This document shows positions 1 through 8,107 of a stretch of DNA of 22,086 bases, one piece after another. The position numbers and the translations under genes were made by a program. The notes beneath the pieces are model-generated. The model had not been told where the DNA came from, searched no databases, and was given only the letters and a program-made list of their open reading frames with translations. This DNA is from JAUIBE01 sp035267185. GTDB lineage: Bacteria; Pseudomonadota; Gammaproteobacteria; Xanthomonadales; SZUA-36. Location: contig DATFLY010000070.1 in assembly GCA_035267185.1 (NCBI GenBank), positions 1 to 22,086 of the forward strand, given 5' to 3'. Within the stretch, counting starts at the first letter, position 1, and every line of letters starts with the position of its first letter.

Positions 1-1602
1 ATCCGGGGCATCCCCTGACTCACGTTCCGCGTCCGACTCTTCATCCTGGGCGGTCGGATTCTCACCGGTCAGGGCTTCTCGCAGGTCGAGAATTTCATCA
101 ACCAACGTCTTTTCATTCTCCCAGCGCTTGTTCAGATCCGCCTGGCGCGCACGCTCTTCCTCCAGATCGGCGGCGAGTTTGGATTCGCGCTCAGGGTCAG
201 ACATGCCGATGGCGGCTTCCCTGGCCAGGATGCTCTGCTCCAGCTCCAACGCCTCAATGCGATGCGTACTGTCTTCCAGCGGTGCTGGTGTTGCATGCAA
301 TGCCACAGCAACCCTGGCGCATGCAGTATCCAGCAGGCTCACCGCCTTGTCGGGTAATTGACGTGCCGGGATGTAACGATGCGAAAGGCGCGAGGCCGAC
401 TCCACTGCGTTGTCGAAAATCTGCACCCGGTGATGTTTCTCCATCACCGGAGCGACGCGACGAAGCATGCCGATGCACTTTTCTTCACTCGGCTCGTCGA
501 CCTTGACCACCTGGAATCGCCGTGTCAGAGCCGGGTCTTTTTCAATGTACTTTTTGTATTCGGCCCAGGTGGTGGCCGCAACCGTTCTGAGGGTTCCCCG
601 GGCAAGGGCAGGTTTAAGCAGGTTGGCAGCATCGCCGGTACCCTCCGAGCCACCGGCACCGATAAGGGTATGAGCTTCATCAACAAACAGGATGATGGGC
701 GTTGCTGAGGAATGCACCTCGTCGATGACAGCCCGCAGACGTTGTTCGAATTCACCTTTCATGCTGGCGCCAGCCTGCAGCAGCCCGAGGTCCAGCGCCA
801 TCAGCGCAACGTTCTTGAGCTGCGGTGGGACATCGCCTTGCGCCAGGCGCATTGCAAACCCCTCGACCACGGCTGTTTTACCAACACCCGCTTCACCGGT
901 AAGAATGGGATTGTTCTGGCGACGGCGCATCAGGATGTCGACGATCTGCCGGATTTCCTCATCGCGCCCCACAATCGGATCGAGTTCGCCGTTGCGTGCC
1001 TGCTCAGTGAGATCGACGGCAAATTGCGCCAGTGCCGATTTCTTGCCGCCCGGTGCCATTTCGCGCCCGTCCCCGCCTGTGGCTGCTTCGCCGAGCTGGC
1101 TGCCGTCATTGGCGGTGAGTGCGTCTTCGGGCGATCCTTCTACGATCTTGTGTAAAGAGTTCACAAGCTCATCCAGCTTGACCTTTTCAAACTCCCGCGA
1201 AATTCGCAGCAATTCGTTTGTCAGGTTTCGAGTCTTGAGAATGCCAATCATCAGGTAACCACCGCGAACCCCGGATGCGCTGAACATCAGGCTGCCGTAG
1301 AGCCAGGCCTGCTCAGCAGCATCCTCAAGGTCAGCCGAAAGGTCACTGATCGAAGAGGCACCGCGAGGAAGCTTGTCCAGGGTTTTGGTGAAATCAGCAG
1401 CCAAACGGGCATTATCCAACCCGAAATGCTTGATGATTCGACCCAGGTCAGAATCCTGCAACTGGAGAATCTGCTGCAACCAATGGACCAGCTCGACATA
1501 CGGGTTGCCGCGCATCTTGCAAAATACAGTTGCGCTTTCAATGGATTGGTACAGCAGGCTGTTGAGCTTGCCAAATAATGCAGTACGGCTGATTTCTGTC
1601 AC
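1..1602 (-). CDS. clpV: TssH/ClpV, T6SS sheath-recycling AAA+ ATPase (partial, N-terminal 534 residues)
   Basis: ClpV is the Clp/Hsp100-type unfoldase that dismantles contracted TssB-TssC sheath in the cytoplasm so that its subunits can be reused. The open frame starts at a GTG at 1602; an in-frame TGA lies seven codons upstream and an AAGGA ribosome site sits about 8 nt before it, so this is the only sensible start. The frame is still open at base 1, so the C-terminal part is missing. The N-terminal Clp repeat domain covers about residues 1-150. It is followed by a linker and the first AAA+ domain, with Walker A GEAGVGKT (236-243) and Walker B ILFVDEAH (304-311). A charged, coiled-coil-like middle domain runs to the window edge, and the second ATPase domain lies outside. 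It is the last gene visible in the tssA-clpV arm, 37 bp after tssG. Residues such as ATVFCKMRGNPYVELVHWL (24-42) are typical of ClpV rather than housekeeping ClpB. Confidence 0.97.
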   Translation of the reverse strand, partial: MTEISRTALFGKLNSLLYQSIESATVFCKMRGNPYVELVHWLQQILQLQDSDLGRIIKHFGLDNARLAADFTKTLDKLPRGASSISDLSADLEDAAEQAWLYGSLMFSASGVRGGYLMIGILKTRNLTNELLRISREFEKVKLDELVNSLHKIVEGSPEDALTANDGSQLGEAATGGDGREMAPGGKKSALAQFAVDLTEQARNGELDPIVGRDEEIRQIVDILMRRRQNNPILTGEAGVGKTAVVEGFAMRLAQGDVPPQLKNVALMALDLGLLQAGASMKGEFEQRLRAVIDEVHSSATPIILFVDEAHTLIGAGGSEGTGDAANLLKPALARGTLRTVAATTWAEYKKYIEKDPALTRRFQVVKVDEPSEEKCIGMLRRVAPVMEKHHRVQIFDNAVESASRLSHRYIPARQLPDKAVSLLDTACARVAVALHATPAPLEDSTHRIEALELEQSILAREAAIGMSDPERESKLAADLEEERARQADLNKRWENEKTLVDEILDLREALTGENPTAQDEESDAERESGDAPD

Positions 1603-1639
1603 GTCAATTTCCTTTGAGTTTCACTCACCCTGATCTCGA

Positions 1640-2668
1640 TCAGACATAGTTTGCCACCTGCAGCTGCAGGTCGCCCACTTCTTCCTCTTCCTCGCGTGTC
1701 TCCAGCCAGCTTGTCCAGCCAAGCTCACCTTGCTTGCCCAGGCATGTGACTGGCTTTTCTTCTTTCTTCAATACCGGTTGAAGTTCCCACATCAACTCCA
1801 GCCCCAGGTAATTCCGTACTGTGTCGACAAGCTGTTTAAACAGCCTCCCGGTCGGCAGAAAGTCCTCGTATTGCTGCAGGGTTAAGGGTCCAAGCCGTAT
1901 CTGAAACTTATCCTGGCGTTGCCAGACCCGGTCACCCAGCACTGTGTTCATCCCGAGGCTTCCGACCCTGGGGTCGGTTCCGAGCTGCAACCGGTCCCGT
2001 TCAGGGATGGTTAGCCAATGGGCAACAAACTCCACGATTTTTGCTGGCACCCTGAAATGATTTTGTACAATCGACGCCAACCCCACGGCGTGGCGCGGAA
2101 GGCTGCTCAGGTGCCCGGTAAAATGGAGCTTGGCAGAGCGCGGCATACTGTCAGCATCTTCTGCAGTTTCCATTCCGTAGCCGGCCAGGGCGCTGATATA
2201 AAACGCGAATCGGTCCTGGTCCTGCCGGTCAGCCTGAACGGTGGGCTTGCCCTGGGCCCAGGCGCGATAGAACAGGCTCACGATTCGATGATGGAAGGCA
2301 TCGGCAAACCCAACATTGGCGGAATCACGGGCGTGCCGCTGCCGATGTCTTGCATGTTCGGTCAGGTGCAGGGGAAGCGGACCATTGGGCCCGAACAGCC
2401 CAATGAAAAGTTGTGAAATCCTGGGCTTGCCATCAGGACCCTCGAAATCCACGGCATTCAGGGTTGACGGGGCAAAACTCATGTATGGCGGCTGCCCAAA
2501 GCGTATAGGATCATCCTCCGGCCGGAATGCCAGCCCGGTGCGGGACTGATCGGGAAAGGCACAGTTTATCCGCCTCACCGCTGAGAAAAATCCGTAGCGG
2601 TATGGTGCATCCTGCATGCTCTGCAAAAGTGCTAGAGCCTCGGTCGTGTACCCATTCTCACCGGCCAT
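1640..2668 (-). CDS. tssG: TssG, T6SS baseplate wedge protein (ImpH/VasB family)
   Basis: TssG is a baseplate component that forms the wedge together with TssE and two copies of TssF, and contacts TssK. The protein is 342 residues, normal for the family. The N-terminus (residues 1-35, with APYRYGFFSAVRRIN) and the family signature GLFGPNGPLPLHLTEHA (90-106) are diagnostic. A cluster of acidic residues (REEEEEVGD) lies near the C-terminus. The ATG at 2668 lies inside the end of tssF, giving a 37 bp overlap, which suggests translational coupling. ClpV follows 37 bp downstream. No signal peptide or membrane segment is visible, consistent with cytoplasmic baseplate assembly. Confidence 0.96.
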   Translation of the reverse strand: MAGENGYTTEALALLQSMQDAPYRYGFFSAVRRINCAFPDQSRTGLAFRPEDDPIRFGQPPYMSFAPSTLNAVDFEGPDGKPRISQLFIGLFGPNGPLPLHLTEHARHRQRHARDSANVGFADAFHHRIVSLFYRAWAQGKPTVQADRQDQDRFAFYISALAGYGMETAEDADSMPRSAKLHFTGHLSSLPRHAVGLASIVQNHFRVPAKIVEFVAHWLTIPERDRLQLGTDPRVGSLGMNTVLGDRVWQRQDKFQIRLGPLTLQQYEDFLPTGRLFKQLVDTVRNYLGLELMWELQPVLKKEEKPVTCLGKQGELGWTSWLETREEEEEVGDLQLQVANYV

Positions 2669-4533
2669 CGGCCAACCTCGATATCAGCGTCAGAACGCAC
2701 CACCAGTTCCGTAAGATTATTGATGGACACATACTTGGCAAAAAACTCCTCGAGCACAGAGCCGAAGAGATACATCCCCCCTCCTTCAAACGCTGCTTCC
2801 TCAAGCACCACTGTAATTTCCAGACCTCGACCGAAACTGATCGGCCCTGAAAGCGGTAAACGCCTGGTCACCGGTCTGGCAGTTATGCTGAGCACACCGT
2901 TGATTTGCCGGGTCGAAAGCGTGCTGTAATTTGAGTAAAGCTCCAGCAGTTCACGCAGAGCAGCTGCGCCCTCTTCAGGATTTTCGTCAATCAGGGAAAG
3001 ATAATTAAGGGACAGGTGACTGATGACGCGCCATGCGTATTCCCCCGACATCGTCGCTGCACCAGAATCGCCACCTGAAGTCGATGGTCCCGGTCGGGTT
3101 GGACCGGCGACGCAGCGAACCTCTTCTACCGGAGCGTTGACATCCAGCGTGAAATCTCCACCGGGCTGTCCTTTTGGCATCAGGATCGGGAGGTCGCGGT
3201 TGGTGCACAAAGTCCGCACCCCGAGTTGAGCCAGGTCCGGACTGTACGGGGCATCGCTCGAGTCAACCAGTGACAAGAAAACTTCCTGCCCGAGGTAGCT
3301 CGATCGTGCGCCCTTCCTTCGCTGGCGGGAAGAAACGATCCTCGGCCTGCGCTGAACAGAGTAGTAGGCGGTGCTCTCGGTGACATGGCGGGCATCGCTG
3401 ACTGCGTAAAATGGATGGAATTCCTGGCTGTCCTGAGCCTGGCTTCCATATCCCGTAACACCCAGCACCTGGTAAATTTCAAAATCCGTGGGCCTGCTGC
3501 GATCCGGAACAACATGAAACTCGTAATCCCGGTCATTGATGTGAATCCTGTCTGCCCGCTTGGGGAAAATATTCACCGCGGGCGTACAAAACGGTTGGAA
3601 ACTGGACTTATCGACGATATTTTCCAGCTCGTTCCTGCGCCGGGAGAGATGGATGACGATATCGAATTGGTCCCCTTCCTGTTCCTTCAGGGCTTCTTTC
3701 AAACCACCGACCCGAATAAACCGATAACGCTCAGGAAAGGCGAAATATTCTCGCAACAGGCGGTAGCCATCGAACGATCGTGGCTGGTGAGGCAGCATGG
3801 ATTCGTCAGGATCAAAACCCATTCGACCGACGTTACTGGAAGGAAGCGTGAGAACCTTTGTTGCATCGCTTCCACCGGTGATCACCGACAGGCCGCAGGC
3901 CTGGCTGAGGATTTCCTCATACAACCACAATGGATTCCGGCCACTGCCACCCAGGTACAGCGGAAGCGTATCAAGGTCCAGATCGCCCAGTTCAATCCCT
4001 CCAAGGGTCTTGACTCTGATCCTGACGCCACCTGCCACCGCGCGATCCGGCTTGATTCCAAGACGCGCGAGTGCAGCGCGACTGCTCAGGTATTGTGCGT
4101 CTGAAATTGCGATGGGATAAATACTGACATCATGCGATGTGCGGTATTCGCAGGCCGTCTGCATATCGCTGGTTTGCCTGCTGCTTAACGCAGAACCACG
4201 CTCCAGGACAAATCCATCAGCAGAACTCGGATCCTTCGGGTCAGGCTCGAATTGCACCACGACCATGGAGGGAATCGGGGCCAGGTAATCGGGGTAAACC
4301 ATTGACAGCATTTGCTGACAAAACTTGGGAAATTCTTCCTCGATCTTGAGCTGAACGCGGGCAGTCAGGAATGCAAAACCTTCGAGCAGTCGCTCAACAT
4401 AAGGGTCTGCACACGGAAGGGTCTCCATGCCGAGCCTTCCTGCAACCTTTGGATAGGCATGAGCAAATTCCGCCCCCATGCCATACATGAACTTTAGCTC
4501 CCGATCGTAGTGTTTGAATATCCGTTGATCCAT
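2632..4533 (-). CDS. tssF: TssF, T6SS baseplate wedge protein (ImpG/VasA family)
   Basis: TssF is the large subunit of the T6SS baseplate wedge. The chosen ATG at 4533 gives 633 residues beginning MDQRIFKHYDRELKFMYGMG, which fits the conserved start of the family. An in-frame TTG one codon upstream is possible but less likely. The start shares a base with the tssE stop (TGATG, 1 bp overlap), and the gene's 3' end overlaps tssG by 37 bp, so tssE, tssF and tssG look translationally coupled. Conserved family blocks include the stretch around AYPKVAGRLGM (27-37 from the ATG) and PYVERLLEGFAFLTARVQLK (about 46-65). A Gly/Ser/Pro-rich segment (PTRPGPSTSGGDSG) lies in the C-terminal half. No membrane segment is visible. 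Confidence 0.96.
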   Translation of the reverse strand: MDQRIFKHYDRELKFMYGMGAEFAHAYPKVAGRLGMETLPCADPYVERLLEGFAFLTARVQLKIEEEFPKFCQQMLSMVYPDYLAPIPSMVVVQFEPDPKDPSSADGFVLERGSALSSRQTSDMQTACEYRTSHDVSIYPIAISDAQYLSSRAALARLGIKPDRAVAGGVRIRVKTLGGIELGDLDLDTLPLYLGGSGRNPLWLYEEILSQACGLSVITGGSDATKVLTLPSSNVGRMGFDPDESMLPHQPRSFDGYRLLREYFAFPERYRFIRVGGLKEALKEQEGDQFDIVIHLSRRRNELENIVDKSSFQPFCTPAVNIFPKRADRIHINDRDYEFHVVPDRSRPTDFEIYQVLGVTGYGSQAQDSQEFHPFYAVSDARHVTESTAYYSVQRRPRIVSSRQRRKGARSSYLGQEVFLSLVDSSDAPYSPDLAQLGVRTLCTNRDLPILMPKGQPGGDFTLDVNAPVEEVRCVAGPTRPGPSTSGGDSGAATMSGEYAWRVISHLSLNYLSLIDENPEEGAAALRELLELYSNYSTLSTRQINGVLSITARPVTRRLPLSGPISFGRGLEITVVLEEAAFEGGGMYLFGSVLEEFFAKYVSINNLTELVVRSDADIEVGRWPVRMGTRPRL

Positions 4534-5036
4534 CAACCACGATCCTCGCTGACATCGAAATCACCTGATTCAAGGTCCAGCTTGCTGTGCAACAGGACCT
4601 GGAAAGGCATGGGTTGTTCGAATACCACACCTTCGATCTCAAAATACAAAGCATTGCTGTTCATTGCACTGGGATCTGACCGAACACGAACTCTCAGCGA
4701 ATTGCGGATGATGCGGGGTTCAAAATCGCAAATGACACGCTTGATGTTCTTTTCGAGTTCGGCCACTTCGATTCCGGAAGAGGGGCGGCCTGAAAAATCC
4801 GGCAGTCCGTAGTTGAGCACCGACCGCCTGACCTCAGGATATGCATCGAGGTCGACCACAGAATCGAGGGACACCGAGTTAAACAGCGCGCCGAGGTCAC
4901 GGATGACCGCATCTTTGTATTGCTTTTGGCTAAGCGTCCGCCTGGCGCCGGACTCTTTTTTGTTGTCGGGATTATGGTCGGTCAGCCGATCCAGCAAGGC
5001 CGGCTGAAGTTGGTCAGGTGCGGACCGTTTAGCCAT
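4533..5036 (-). CDS. tssE: TssE, gp25-like T6SS baseplate protein
   Basis: TssE is the homologue of phage T4 gp25. It sits in the baseplate wedge and nucleates sheath polymerisation. The protein is 167 residues. The gp25/TssE core is recognisable from the conserved RSVLNYGLPD block (71-80), followed by an ELEKNIKRVICDFEPRI-like helix (about 93-109) and the C-terminal beta region ending near residue 158. Residues 1-40 are a charged, poorly conserved extension. The ATG at 5036 lies 9 bp after the tagJ stop, and the stop overlaps the tssF start by one base. The ribosome site is weak (GGAC), so expression probably depends on coupling to tagJ. Confidence 0.95.
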   Translation of the reverse strand: MAKRSAPDQLQPALLDRLTDHNPDNKKESGARRTLSQKQYKDAVIRDLGALFNSVSLDSVVDLDAYPEVRRSVLNYGLPDFSGRPSSGIEVAELEKNIKRVICDFEPRIIRNSLRVRVRSDPSAMNSNALYFEIEGVVFEQPMPFQVLLHSKLDLESGDFDVSEDRG

Positions 5037-5045
5037 CCGTCCGGG

Positions 5046-5831
5046 TCAGGACCCAAACTCGATGGTACGCACCTGCAACAGGGGATAATCAGATTGATCT
5101 GAAGTCAGCATCCGTTGTCCGATTCCTTCGAACAGATCATCGCCGCTATCTTTCCAATCAGTCTTGCGTGACAGAAGGTGATCATCGGAGACACCCGACA
5201 ACAGCGGATAGCGAGCGGGTATCATGACCATATTCTGACCACCATTGGTCCAGGTGATCTCTGCCGGCAGCCATACCAGGTCTCTGAGGTCTTCCGGTTC
5301 TTCGGTCCGCAGGGTCTTGATGGTGTCCATGGGCACCCAGTAATACTGGCTGTTGAAAATGATCTCCAGTACCGGGCCAAATCGTTGATCCGCATCAGCG
5401 AGCCATTCAAAATCCTCTCCGTTGATGCTGCCGCCGCAGGTTGGGGCTGCTTCGAACGCCTGTGCATTCAGCCGCTGAAATCCTTCCCGCTCACCTTTGG
5501 CAAGCACTTGTTGAGCCTCCACCAGCAACGCTATCCATTGTTGCGGTTCGCCAAAAACCAGCGGCTTGCTGAGGCCCTGGAAAACCGCCTCACGGTGCAT
5601 TTCGCAATTGATGGCCTCACGGTATGCATGCACCATTGGCCAGGCTTCCTTGTTCAGGTCCTTGATGACTTCCAGTTGATTCAGAGCGCGTTTCCACTGG
5701 CCCTGGATGCAGAACAACTGGAACAGAAAGGTACGGCTGACAGCGTCTTCGGGCTTCTTTCGGATGCGCTGCATCAGATCCTGGAGAGCGTCTTCGACCC
5801 GACCATCCTGGATTAATTCTTCAGCGATCAT
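5046..5831 (-). CDS. tagJ: TagJ (ImpE/SciE/HsiE family), T6SS accessory protein
   Basis: TagJ is a cytoplasmic accessory protein found only in a subset of T6SS. In Pseudomonas aeruginosa the homologue HsiE1 binds the sheath protein TssB (HsiB1) and is linked with ClpV, so it probably helps sheath turnover. The protein is 261 residues. The N-terminal half (about 1-110) looks all-helical and TPR-like (AEELIQDGRVEDALQDLMQR and the RTFLFQLFCIQGQWKRALNQ segment). The C-terminal half (about 130-261) is the ImpE domain with YYWVPMDTIKTL and DLVWLPAEITW. The position between hcp and tssE is exactly that of tagJ1 in HSI-I. The ribosome site before the ATG is poor, and an intrinsic terminator lies between hcp and this gene, so expression should be far below that of Hcp. 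Confidence 0.93.
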   Translation of the reverse strand: MIAEELIQDGRVEDALQDLMQRIRKKPEDAVSRTFLFQLFCIQGQWKRALNQLEVIKDLNKEAWPMVHAYREAINCEMHREAVFQGLSKPLVFGEPQQWIALLVEAQQVLAKGEREGFQRLNAQAFEAAPTCGGSINGEDFEWLADADQRFGPVLEIIFNSQYYWVPMDTIKTLRTEEPEDLRDLVWLPAEITWTNGGQNMVMIPARYPLLSGVSDDHLLSRKTDWKDSGDDLFEGIGQRMLTSDQSDYPLLQVRTIEFGS

Positions 5832-5853
5832 GGCAGGTCATTTTGTTGGGCGC

Positions 5854-5895
5854 AAAAAAGCAGCCGGAGAACCAGTTGACTGGTCTCCGCTGCTT
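5854..5895 (-). terminator. Intrinsic terminator after hcp, before tagJ
   Basis: Read on the minus strand, AAGCAGCGGAGACCAG pairs with CTGGTTCTCCGGCTGCTT around a TCAA loop, giving a 16-pair stem with two single-base bulges. It runs directly into a six-T tract, the classic Rho-independent form. It lies 33 bp beyond the hcp stop and 23 bp before the tagJ start. It should end most hcp transcripts and let only read-through reach tagJ-tssE-tssF-tssG-clpV. Confidence 0.88.
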
Positions 5896-5927
5896 CCTGA
5901 TTGCTGTTGATGTTGCTGAATGATTTA

Positions 5928-6416
5928 TCAAATCGCAACGTTTTCTCTGGCGTTCCAACCAAGGACAGCTCCACCACCAGCTGCACCACCGCCATCCTGA
6001 GGTGTGTATTCCTCGGTCACCTTCGCGAAATTGAGCGTGAAGGAGTCCAGGGGCATGGTGTCGCCACCGCCGCCACTCTGTGAATAACTGGAAACCAGGA
6101 TTTCCTGCATCTTGATTTTCAGATACTCGACCTGGGAGTCGCCACCGGCTTTACGGCACACCAATGTGGCTTCAGGCAAGTGCTCACCAGAGCAACATTT
6201 CTGCATCAGGGCCGGGGTGGCTTTATCCACTTGTTTGGTAAAGGACAGGTCATGAATGCTGACCTTCCCTTTGCCGCCGCCGCCTGAGATATGCATGCTG
6301 CCTGACTGGGTCATACCCCAACTCCAGCTTTCGATATCGATGCAGTTCTTGTACGTTGCGTCCTGTGACTCACCGTCCAATCCAGGGATCTTCAAGAAAA
6401 AATCTGTTGTAGCCAT
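5928..6416 (-). CDS. hcp: Hcp/TssD, T6SS inner tube protein
   Basis: Hcp forms hexameric rings that stack into the expelled inner tube; it is also a chaperone and carrier for small effectors. The protein is 162 residues, the same length as Hcp1 of P. aeruginosa as I recall it. It matches that sequence closely: ESWSWGMTQSGSMHISGGGG (29-48), DLSFTKQVDKATP (56-68), KAGGDSQVEYLKI and SFTLNFAKV. The C-terminus carries a glycine-rich stretch (GGGAAGGG) before GWNARENVAI. No signal peptide is present, as expected for a T6SS substrate. The ribosome site GAGGAG lies 7 nt before the ATG and is among the strongest in the window. The gene has its own predicted promoter with a CRP-type site upstream and a terminator downstream, matching the need for many copies of this protein. 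Confidence 0.98.
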   Translation of the reverse strand: MATTDFFLKIPGLDGESQDATYKNCIDIESWSWGMTQSGSMHISGGGGKGKVSIHDLSFTKQVDKATPALMQKCCSGEHLPEATLVCRKAGGDSQVEYLKIKMQEILVSSYSQSGGGGDTMPLDSFTLNFAKVTEEYTPQDGGGAAGGGAVLGWNARENVAI

Positions 6417-6521
6417 TACGTTCTCCTCGCGTTATTTAAAATTCCAGGTCGGGCGACTGATTGACAATTCTTCCCTTGAACCTATCTGCTTTGGAAGCTG
6501 TCTTTCGCCATCGCGGGATCA

Positions 6522-6527
6522 ACTATA
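6522..6527 (-). promoter_or_regulatory. Predicted -10 box of the hcp promoter
   Basis: The minus strand reads TATAGT, a 5/6 match to the sigma-70 -10 consensus. The start point would be about 6515, leaving a leader of about 99 nt before the hcp ATG. The corresponding -35 position (CAGAAC, about 6545-6550) matches consensus poorly, which is usual when an activator overlaps it; the CRP-type site at 6549-6564 does so. Predicted by eye only. Confidence 0.55.
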
Positions 6528-6548
6528 GCCAAAGCTTCTTATCGGTTC

Positions 6549-6564
6549 TGTGAATCACTTCACA
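6549..6564 (-). promoter_or_regulatory. CRP/Vfr-type operator upstream of hcp
   Basis: The sequence is TGTGA-N6-TCACA, with both half-sites a perfect match to the CRP-family core. Its centre (6556.5) lies 41.5 bp upstream of the start point predicted from the TATAGT box, which is the class II activator position. Binding by a cAMP-CRP or Vfr homologue would therefore be expected to activate hcp. The outer flanks match the extended consensus less well. The regulator gene is not in the window. Confidence 0.6.
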
Positions 6565-6606
6565 AGCGGCAAAAAATAATCACCAGGCCCTTAAGCCAAA
6601 TTTCAC

Positions 6607-6637
6607 CCCACAGTTACCGCGCGGACGGTAACTGGGA
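6607..6637 (-). other. Strong hairpin on the tssC stop codon
   Basis: CAGTTACCG (6611-6619) and CGGTAACTG (6626-6634) form a perfect 9 bp inverted repeat around a 6-base loop. Flanking CCC and GGG can extend it past one mismatch. The TAA stop of tssC (6614-6616) is inside one arm. No T-tract follows directly, so it is not a standard intrinsic terminator. It may protect the 3' end of a tssA-tssB-tssC message or cooperate with a poor hairpin and T-run further downstream (about 6571-6600). Confidence 0.6.
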
Positions 6638-8104
6638 AACCAGGCTCAGCGCCACGGTCATGCCCTCGAGCTGATAATGAGGCCTGAGGTAAAACCTCGA
6701 ACGGTAATACCCTGGATTGGTCTCATCTTCTTCGACCACTACTTCCGCGGCTGCCAGAGGCTTACGGGCCTTGGTCGCGTCGGTGGAATTATCCGGGTCG
6801 CCGTCAACGTACTGCATGATCCAGTTGTTGAGCCAGGTCTCCACATCTTTTCGCTCTTTAAAGGAACCGATTTTGTCGCGCACGATGCACTTGAGGTAGT
6901 GAGCAAACCGGCAGGAAGCGAACAGATAAGGCAACCGCGCCGCCAGGTTGGCGTTCTTGGTTGCATAGTCGTCGTCGTATTCGATCGGTTTTTGCAATGA
7001 CTGCCCACCGATAAATGCGGCGAAGTCGGAATTTTTCTTATGCAGCAACGGCAGGAAACCGTTCTTGGACAGTTCGGCCTCGCGACGGTCAGTAATGGCG
7101 ATTTCGGTGGGGCACTTCATGTCCACACCGCCATCTTCTGTCGGAAAGGTGTGGGTCGGAAGATCATAGACCTCGCCACCCGATTCAATACCCCGAATCC
7201 GTGAACACCAGCCCCAGGTTTTGAATGCGCGGTTGATATTGGTCGCCATTGCATAGGCGGAATTGGACCAGGCGTACTTGCTGGAATCCGCGCCCTCGGT
7301 GTCTTCCTCGAAATCAAATTCCTCGACCGGGTCGGTTTTGGCGCCATAAGGCTGCCTGGACAGAAAGCGCGGCATGGTGAGGCCGATGTAACGGGAGTCC
7401 TCGGAATCGCGCAGGGTACGCCACGCTGCATGAGCAGGCCCCTGGAATTTCTTGGTCAGGTCTCTCGGATCCTGCAGCTCGGCCCAGGAGTCCATTTCCA
7501 TGACTGAGGGGTTGGCCGCTGCCAGGAACGGGGCATGCATCGCCGCACTTATTCGGGCCATTTCCGTCAGTAGTTCGACATCGGTTGCCTTGTGGTCGAA
7601 ATAGTAATCGCCGACGACACAACCAAACGGCTCGCCGCCAAAGGTTCCATATTCGGCCTCGTACATCTGTTTGAAGATGGGGCTCTGATCCCATTTGACG
7701 CCCTTGAAGCTGCGCAAGGTCTTGTGCAGTTCCTTCTTGGAAATGTTCATGACCTTGATCTTCAGCGTCTCATCGGTTTCGGTGTTGTTCACCATGTAAT
7801 GCAGCCCGCGCCAGGCGCTTTCCAGGGCCTGGAAATCTGGATGGTGAATAACAAGATTGACCTGCTCGGTCAGTTTCTGGTCGATCTTCGCGATGATGGC
7901 TTCTATGGAAGCAACGGCATCCTCGGAAATAAGGTCCGTGTCCTGCAGCGCATACTCAGCCAGTGTCTGTACTGCATTCTCAATTTCTTCTGCGGCCCGG
8001 TCAGTCTTGGGCCGGATTTTCTTCTGAAGAAGCGCCCCAAAGTCGCTGGTTTCGGCAGTCTCAACTGCTGCCTGGGGTGCGGATGTCGCTTTTTTTTCAG
8101 CCAT
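6614..8104 (-). CDS. tssC: TssC/VipB, T6SS sheath large subunit
   Basis: TssC pairs with TssB to build the contractile sheath around the Hcp tube. The protein is 496 residues, the usual size. The N-terminal TssB-interacting helices lie at about 20-100, with the conserved block HHPDFQALESAWRGLHYMV (87-105). GDYYF follows at 165-169, and the C-terminal sheath domain includes KNGFLPLLHKKNSDFAAFIG and ends in the family-typical YRSRFYLRPHYQLEGMTVAL. The ATG lies 3 bp after the tssB stop with an AGAGGA ribosome site that overlaps the end of tssB, so the two subunits are co-translated as expected for a fixed ratio. A hairpin covers the stop codon. Confidence 0.98.
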   Translation of the reverse strand: MAEKKATSAPQAAVETAETSDFGALLQKKIRPKTDRAAEEIENAVQTLAEYALQDTDLISEDAVASIEAIIAKIDQKLTEQVNLVIHHPDFQALESAWRGLHYMVNNTETDETLKIKVMNISKKELHKTLRSFKGVKWDQSPIFKQMYEAEYGTFGGEPFGCVVGDYYFDHKATDVELLTEMARISAAMHAPFLAAANPSVMEMDSWAELQDPRDLTKKFQGPAHAAWRTLRDSEDSRYIGLTMPRFLSRQPYGAKTDPVEEFDFEEDTEGADSSKYAWSNSAYAMATNINRAFKTWGWCSRIRGIESGGEVYDLPTHTFPTEDGGVDMKCPTEIAITDRREAELSKNGFLPLLHKKNSDFAAFIGGQSLQKPIEYDDDYATKNANLAARLPYLFASCRFAHYLKCIVRDKIGSFKERKDVETWLNNWIMQYVDGDPDNSTDATKARKPLAAAEVVVEEDETNPGYYRSRFYLRPHYQLEGMTVALSLVSQLPSAR

Positions 8105-8107
8105 GCC

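Noticed and set aside
692..1258. 188-residue Ser/Arg-rich frame on the plus strand opposite clpV
   Set aside because: The composition is typical of the reverse strand of a coding region, and the Walker motifs of ClpV lie on the other strand.
3385..4104. 239-residue open frame on the plus strand inside tssF
   Set aside because: It is antisense to the well-supported tssF, has no family motifs or good ribosome site, and is a shadow of high-GC coding sequence.
5178..5816. 212-residue open frame on the plus strand opposite tagJ
   Set aside because: It is antisense to tagJ, whose position, length and sequence fit the family; the opposite frame has no recognisable feature.
6571..6606. Possible terminator between tssC and the hcp promoter (T-run with GGC...GCC stem)
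   Set aside because: The stem has only three or four pairs and lies several bases from the T-run; the stronger hairpin is at the tssC stop and has no T-tract.
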